Shown here: positions 11,101-20,100 of the stretch, piece after piece
Position numbering within the stretch: the stretch's first letter is position 1
Layout: each line of letters begins with the position of its first letter
From: Ischnura elegans
Taxonomy: Eukaryota > Arthropoda > Insecta > Odonata > Coenagrionidae
Direction: 5' to 3'
NCBI RefSeq assembly: GCF_921293095.1
Contig: NC_060259.1
Coordinates: 28,961,812 to 29,025,811 of the forward strand
DNA: 64,000 bases
Notes under the pieces: model-generated
Seen by the model: only the letters and a program-made list of their open reading frames with translations
What the model was told of the DNA's origin: nothing
Database searches by the model: none
Made by a program: the position numbers and the translations under genes

Positions 11101-14100
11101 AAAGACTGATAAATTTAAATTACATCCACACAATACTGGAATAGAGGCAACAATATCTGTTGCCACAGAAGTGTTGAATCGAGTATCTTATTGGTTGTAG
11201 GCTTAATTTCCCAGGTGTTAACTTTGCTGGGGAGACAACTGGGTCATTCCATGTCAAGTCATCCAAGCACGAAACCCACCGACTCGAATGTTGACAAACT
11301 TTGTTCTATTTTATCCTTTCATGTAGTCATGAAACCACGCAAAATTTTTCTTGGCTATTTGTACTGGTTTATTTTTCATAACTAGTTGATGGTGGGGTGA
11401 AACAGCCAGTTTTTCAAAGACTGGTCTATGAAAGCACTTGCATCTATAGAGAAAAATAAATTGTCTCAAAGAGAAACTCTGTGGACCCAAGGTGCATTCA
11501 GCACCCAAAGTGATGTGTTGCAGTTTGCACAAATGTTATCTCTAAATTATTTCAGCTCTCTAGATAACTAGCATGCTTAATTAGGCACACTAAATTGCTA
11601 ATACTATTGCTTAAAATGGCTAAATGTAATATTAATTTTTGATGGGAAAATGACTGGGTTCCCATTTAGAACCAATTATCATTACAGGCGGTCCTCGACT
11701 TTAGTAAAATTCGCACTTTTGTACGTTCAAAATGGACACCTTTTACTTGACTTTCGTACGCTAAATTCGGACTTTCGGACGTTGGTCTGTAATTTTTTTA
11801 AAATTCCCGCGATGTTTATTGTGCATCCCAACATTCAATTGGTTGAAATGGCAGTATATGCGAACAACACGAATGTATATAATGAAGGGAATTGTTGGTA
11901 GTTGACTCTAATCTCGGTGATTTATTTGGGAGAGAGACTGCTTGCTATAGGCTCCTTTATCAAGAGAAGAAGAAAGCCTTCATTGGAGATATTTTTCAAA
12001 AGAAGGTGACTAGACATCATCAAATAGCTTTCAATAAAACTAGTAAGATCTTCTTTCTAATTGTGTTTTTTTCGTTTGAATGCTGTTTAATTCATGTACA
12101 CCTTCAGCAACGATATTTCACGAAATATCAGCCGAATTCCGTTTGTCTTTTGTCTTTTTTGAATAACATGCGAAATATACGCGATCACGAATTTCACCTG
12201 CCGAATGTCGAATTTTGGTGTAAAAATTAAAATCAACAACTACATTTTGTTATGCTTCTTGATATGTCTTTTTATTTATAGTGGACGTAATAAGTGGAAT
12301 GTCAGCTTAAACGCCAAGAGGAAGTTTCACTCGATAGCCAACAGAGTTCTTGTTTTTTAAACTTTTATTTTCATTTTCAGCGTATTTTCAAATGAAATTA
12401 GAGGATTTGAGGAGTTTTATTGACGTATTATTAAAATTGAGTCAATTGAAATAAAATTGCGAAAAAAAGGTTTTAGTGCGCATATTCCGCTCTTTTGGAA
12501 CGTAACCCCTAATTAGTATGGAAGTCAATGGTTCGACTTTCGTACATTCGACTTTCGTACAAGTTTTCGGGAACGCATTGTGTACGAAAGTCAGGGACCG
12601 CCTGTACTCTGTGAAATTTCTGGACTGAATGTACGCTTAATGTCACTCTATTATGATACACTGCTTGTAAGCATCTGGTTATTAAAAAAAACATTTTCTT
12701 GATTGGAAAGGGGAAATGATACTACAAATTCTGGCCAGCTGTGCGACTAAGAATTCCATGGGTTACAAAATTAATTTGGCTAAGTTGATATAAGATTATC
12801 ATTACTCTGTGAAATTTCTGGACTGAATGTACACTTAATGTCACTCTGTTATGATACACTGCTTGCAAGCATCTGGTTATTAAAAAAAACAATTTCTTGC
12901 TTGGAAAGGGGAAATGATACTACAAATTCTGGCCAGCTGTGCGACTAAGAATTCCATGGGTTAAAAAATTAATTTGGTGTAATAGTCAGCATTCATGCCT
13001 TGTCACCTCCCCCCTTCTTGTCCCATCTACCTTTTTCCTTTCCTCACACTGATGGAATGAGCAATAAAGACCGATTGCCGAATTGCAGCAACGGCCCCCT
13101 CCCTCGCAGAGATGCCTCCTCCCCACCCTTTATGCCATCCACCTTTCCCGAAGGAATGTGAATGCAACGCCGTTTGCCGAATTACGACAAACGGCTGACT
13201 GGGGATAAAAGCAAGGTGAAGGAGGAGCAGAGCTGGACTCGGGTGGGCAGTCGCTATGCTAAGTGCAATGTTATAAGTAATAAACTTTACTTTTCCAACA
13301 TCTCTGGACTTCCCTTTCCCAAATCCCTGCCAAATTTGTCCGATCGAATCTGAGAGGACTAACATTGGCCAAGTTGATATAAGATAGCATGTAAATGATA
13401 GGAAATGACTGAATGGTAAATACTTAAAAATGGAACAATTATCTTAGCAATATACTGAGCTTCTATGGAGGCTACTCTTGATTTCTTAACATGTTCCCTG
13501 GAGCGGATTAGTTCTATCTCTCATTCTTGATTGGGTGTCCAAAGCCGGTGATGGGTTGTATTAGCTCATACCCTGCATATACCATTGCAAGTCACACTGT
13601 TCAAGAAACTAATTCACACAAAGCAGTAGCAAGTTACCTGTTAGGCGACATTATATCACTAATTCTCTATTTTAAATGGGAAAATAGGACTTGACAACTT
13701 TGGATTGAGCACTATGAATTACTCCATGGCACTGTATAAAAAAGGCTTTCCACTTTTTTATTATACCACATTAATATTATATATCATGTATTATTAAGCT
13801 AAATATACAAGTATGATTGGTTTGTTTACTCATTTATGTATTTTTTGTGGTGGTATGTATTTTAAAATAATGCTGAAGTGCAAAAAGTTCAATATGGGGA
13901 AAAAATCGTTAGGGTAAATGTGTGGTAAACTCATGACAGAAAAATAAAAACTATCACATACATTTCTGATGGAAACCACATTTTGAATGAACTGTTATCT
14001 GAACTATATTAAACCCAGGTTTCCAAGAACCGCTGTGTGATGCACAATTACATATCATGCAGTCACTGATTCATGGTTACTGGAAACAAGGGCTTTATTC

Positions 14101-17100
14101 GGAAAATGCATGTATTATTTTTCTCTCATATGCATTCTTTTATTTCCTTTCTAATCAAGTGATTAATTCTTACCTTGCATATTTAATGAGGTGCCCAGCT
14201 TATGTAATTAAATTAAACTTAGAGGAAGAGAATTCTATTGTTTGTCTCTATTTTGATGCAAACTTGAAACCAATCAATGGCTAACCTCATTATTGTATGT
14301 TTCCTGAGTGGAATTGAATCAGTGCATGGGATAGCGTATGTAAAGTTTATTACTCTTAGACTTAAATTAGTTAAAACTGCCAGGGACACTTTGTAAAGTA
14401 GTTAATGAACCTCATTATTTTGTTATAGTAATATTAATGATAACTTATATTTTTCAGACAAATGAATAAAATTCAGAGCCAGGATGTAAAGCAAGATGAA
14501 ATAAAGAAGATAATTAAGGAGCTCGCAGATGTGATCCCTAACTATGAAGCAAAGTTGAGAGATATTGAAGCAGAAAAAGAAGCTCTTAAAGAAATAATTC
14601 AGAGCCTTCAGTCCCAGATATTTGATCAGCGCTACAATATCTGCACTTTGACTGATTGTTTGGATGAACTGACTGCTGCGGGAAATTTATTAATTAATCA
14701 GAAGACTGAATACATGGAGGAAATGAAACAAAAAGATGTAGAAATCTACCAATCTCATACTAAAGTAGTGATGTTGAAAGATGAGTTGGCTTTTCAAAAG
14801 CTCAAGAACACTGAAATGTCTTCCAAGATATATGAAATGGTTAAGGACCTGCAAAATAGCATGGAATCAGTGTCCAAGCTAAAGGAGGAAGTAGCTGTTG
14901 CACAGCTTGCCCTGGCTAATAAAACTGAAGAATGCCAGCAGCTAGAAAATATTGCTAGGAGCTCTAAGGAAGATCTATCTTCCATTCAGCATGCTCTTGA
15001 AAGTAAGACTAAGGAATGTCTGCAGTTAGAAGAGCAAGTTGCACAATGTAAAGAGGCAAAAGAGGAGCATGTGACGATCACTGAGTTACTATGCTCAGTT
15101 CAAGAACAATGTGATAATCATAAGCGCGCCTATGATGCACTTGCAGATCGTGCCGACAAAGTGTACTGGGAATATGATGCCCTGAAAAAGAGTCACGATC
15201 ATCTCATTGAGAATGCTGAGGAATCTATGAGTAGCATGCTAGAAAAAATCAAAAATAACTTTAGTATTGATTCTGATGATGAGACCCAGGAGGTATCTTC
15301 ACCGTTAAAGGTTTCAGATTCTCGTAGTAGATTGGTCCTTAAATACTTGGCTGACCTTCGCACTGCTGTCGGTAGAGTGATGGAAATAACTTTTGAGTCC
15401 CAGGAAAGAAACTGTACCTTGGAGAGGTGTGTATCAGATGTTTTTTTTTTCTCAGTATTTATAAAAAATTAGTTCACAAATCAGCTTAGTAATTAATATT
15501 TTTTTTTACTTCTCAAATATTCTTTTGTGTGTAGGAAATTAGGTGTCCATATATGTATTTGGTTAACACTCCTTTAGTGGGACTGATTTTGATTTTGCTA
15601 ACCTTCGCTTGCTGAAAAGATTTTACACCATTTGTTGTGTTTGAATTTCTGTTTAAACTATTGGTTATGTAACCCTATGTAAGGGGTGATTTGAGGACAA
15701 TACCAGATGAACTATAACATGACAAAGTTTGATTGAATCCTGAGACCTGGATTTTGGAAACTCCCCTTGCAAATATGTTTGAAAACTCTTCACTTTTCTG
15801 TACCGAGAGGTTTATTTATGGTGGCACAAAAATTTAACACAAAGCTTGTTGGTATCTGAAACCTCATAATGTTCTTATACCCCTGGGATCTACATGCCCC
15901 TTGTACCAGAGAAATTCAATCAACTGCATCACAGTTATGATAATGCATAAAAGAGCCTACCTAGAATTCTTTCCTTATATTTTCGTAAGTATGCTTTTCC
16001 CATGTCTTCTCCCCTGTTAAAATTTGGTTTACCTTCATTATGGCATCTTTGAACATAAAATATGTGAAAATAGAAAAATAGTTGCCACGAAAATTCATTC
16101 CTGGAGTCGTGAGAATGAATTCACTTCACTGCTACGTAAAGATAATGAGTTATGCATTTTTTATTTGCAGCATTTTGGTTCGTAATCAAGTATTTTGAAC
16201 TTAAAATGTCACAAAATGTACAACGGTTTTGTAGATGTGATGAACTGGTATACATACTGACACATTTGTCTTATAACAGCTTTTTTGATGTTAAATTCCC
16301 TTGCTTATAATAAGTCCAGTGTTAGAAATCATCTGTAGTGAATTAATAACCAGCAAACAATGGCAACAGTAAAATATTATTAATAGTGATAATGTTAGTT
16401 CTTTGATAATAAAGGAATTTTTAAATCTTAGCAATGTGCAATATGCATTATTTTGTCAGAATATTTAAGTAAAACTTAAATTGTGTCCACTCGATCATCT
16501 TCTCAATGTTTCAAATGAAATATGTACGCACATGGAACCCAAAATTTCAAATTTGAAAACTGAAGAGTTTAGGCGGCTAGATAGTCTAGTCTTACACAGC
16601 TCTTCTGAACGTCAAGGAATTTTGCTCTTGAAATGGGATGAATGATAGGCCAAGATACATTGCACATGCTGCTAATGGTGAGGAGCACTGTAATGGGGTG
16701 GATTACATGGAAAAGCTAGTGAAAATTCACTTCATAGACTACCCGAATTGTTATGCAAACTCGTTGTTAAATTTCAACAGATTGGCACTTAAGAATTCAA
16801 TAGTCATATGACATCCTATGGGCCCGGTGCTAGTAAATGTTAATTTTTGAAGACTACAAAATTGCCCGTGTTGTGCAGCACCTGATTATCTGTCAAGAAA
16901 ATTTGTTTTTTAGAATCTCAGGTCCTTAGCATGATACATTGCCCACTACACCACTGAAGTGGTTGTGCTCTCAAGCAGTTTTGATTCCTAATATGTCAGT
17001 CGTGTTCACAGATATCTCTTAGAGTAAACTACATTTTAGGTGAGACATGGGCAAAAGAATTATTCAGAAAACTGTTCCAGTTCGCAGTTAGATATTTTAC

Positions 17101-20100
17101 AAATTGCTATACTGCGATGTATATGATCGAATTTCCCTGTATTAGGGTTGTGTAGTTTGAAAATTCCCAGTTGTATGAGAACATTAGGACGCATTTTTGG
17201 AAAATGTATGTACGTTTTCAAAGTTCCTGAGCTGGCCACATGCAGACGACAATGAGATTTGCATTAATTTTTTCCACTGCTCTACCTTAAAGAAAATATT
17301 ATTTTTAAATATTTGATTTGAGCCCATGAAAGGGTTTAACAAATGATTTCAGAGGGCTTACTAGTAATATTAAATTAGATTTTTCTTTCTTGGCTTTTTG
17401 TGCATAAACAATATACATATTTCCTTTTTCAGGGAATTGGGGGCCAAAAATGATGAAATTCAAGGATTGGAATTGTTAATTGGCCCATTTCGTGAACAAC
17501 TTAAAGAATATGAGCAAGAACGCCAAGCATTAACTGCTGTGACAAATAAAACTAAGAAGGAACTCATTGAAATATCCTTGCAGCAGGCAGCCTCTCTGGG
17601 GCATCAAAATCACAAGCAGAAAATCAAGTATCTTGTGCAGTTGAAGGAAGCAAACTTGAAGCTGAAGGAGGTAAGTCTTGTGAATTGATATTTTTGATGA
17701 TTTTTTTTTATTCTGAACTTGCATCCTTTGAATTTTGATGTTAGTGTGTTCAAAGACATTCTGTTGTTGAGACAGTGCAGTAAAAAAATCACTGCTTTAA
17801 GCTGCTTGTAAGTTGGTTAGAGAGGTGAGGGTTGAATTCATAGTGGAGGTGCAATTTTTAGTCTCCAAAACCAAACACAGGTATCTCCTTCTTAACACAA
17901 ATTTCCTTAGCACGGTTTCTGCTGAAGCAATGCAGGATCTGAATCAGGGAAGAAATCAGAATCAAAGATTGGTCTCACATGGTTAGATCAGTCTTCTTGC
18001 TATGCCTCAACTGCAGAACTAATAAAAACTCTTAATGTTAAGAGTTTGTAAATAAGGGAAAAGCAAAATAATAAAGTAAAAAATTATCCGAATAAAGGGT
18101 GATCTTGGTAATCTGATACATATGTAGCTGTGTCATAGCCAGATTATTGAAAATGCCATGTTATTGGAAATGTACAGGAAACAAACACAGTGCACAAAAA
18201 ACTTGAAGGTATAATTTTGCAAAAAATACATATAGTGATGCCAACTCCATTTAGCAACTTTTAATAAATCTAGGGTCAAGTTAGCGGCTTCAGCAGCCGG
18301 AACGGAAGTGAACAGTTTAGTGACATGGAAAGAAATAAGTTTAGCGTTAGAAGGGGGAACTATATTGGAAATTTTCTCTGCTAATTCAGTTGAATTTTTA
18401 ATACTGTGCTTAGGTTTGAAAAAAGAGATAGTGTGGAAATTACCATTTGTGCTTTTATCATGGATATAGCAATATTCCACAAAATTAAGCCTGAAATGGT
18501 TCAATATGTGCATATGAATTCTTTTTTGCGAGAAATAATGTCTGCATGCCTACTACCTTTAAAGACATTTTAAACTGAATTCAATTGATTCGGCTTTTAC
18601 TTTGTGAAAATCCATGTTGAAATGAAAATTGTGTAGCTATAACTCAATGTATGGTATATGCATGCACTCTAGCGTGAAACTATCAGGATCCGATCCGGAT
18701 CTGGATTAAAAAAATCATGGATCCATCCATCCTTGTGTGTACTCGAGAATGGAACCTCAGCGTCGAAAAGCGTCATACCAATAGATAATTTTCCACTGAA
18801 AAGTTACCAAGGCTGTGTATTTTCATATTTTAAACTATAAGTTAAGGATGGATGGATCCATGATTTTTTAACCACCTTTGGGGTCAGAAAAATGAGAATA
18901 TATTGGAGTATGCATTGTTGTATTGCCTGGTCCACGAATTACCATACTGGACTGGATACTTACAAGTAGTTTTCAACTCGATTAGATACTCGCCACCAGA
19001 TCAAAAAGTACTACTTGCTCATGACTACTTTCCACTCTTATTACACTCTGTTGCATTCACTGAAGCTTTAATTTAAATGGCTTTTGTGGCTTATGGCTTT
19101 ACTTATGGTTTTTGGATGTAGCTGTTCACAAGCGGAAATCTGGTCCTTGCATGTCACAATTAGAGCGTGTAATAGAGCAAACATAACTGGCCATATATCG
19201 GTGTGAAGCCAAGATGCCACACTACTTCATTTTCATCGGAGGCAGGCAAAGAAGTATGTTACGATGCTAATGATCATTTAGTCCATGTTATACTAAATAA
19301 AAGATTGCGTCGCGGTGATGGAGAATATTGCGCTTCCGTAAATCGCACTGCATGCGATACATGTAATATGGACAAATATTGCTTTTCTGCTAACCACTCA
19401 AAATACGCCGGCATTCAACTCTAAATCAATCTTTAGTTTATTTGAAACAAATTGATTCATATTTCATTCAATTTTTTTCTATATTGCACTCTAATGTGAT
19501 GTGAGGATATTTTTCAAATATGTTTATTCTATATATTTTGCAAAATGGGGAAATGCATTTTCAACTGTTTTACTTATTCGCCACGTAAAAAAATTATTTA
19601 TATGTACCTTCAACAAATCCATTGATTGTGTCAATTCAAGATTTTGTAATTTCATAACACTCCTGACGAAAAATTTACATAAATTTAAAATAATTTTCTT
19701 GGTGTGTATTTAACAAGTTTATAATATAAACATTATAAATTTAAATATACCCCACATTTGTGAAATTACATTGAAAAAATCAAAAAAATTTGAACACTTT
19801 TGAAACGTCACGCTTTACATCGAAAAATTTATGAAATGCGGAATATGAAACACTGGAAAATATTGCTAAATATTCAATAATTTACTTTAAATGTAAACAA
19901 AAGATTGACAGTAGTGCAAATAAATAATAATATGTGCTAAATAAATGTTTTCTATCATTTGAATGCACTCTGCAGCACAAATACAAAAAAATATTTGCTT
20001 TATCTGGGGAAATATTACCTTGCACCAAAAGACAATAGATCCGCCCAATGTGACATTTATGTCACAGCCTGTATCTCGGAAACTACACAACCGATCGATA

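Noticed and set aside
19203-19424. 73-codon open frame with many Cys
   Set aside because: No known motif, no splice signals in phase with HMMR exons, and an intronic position. Treated as chance.
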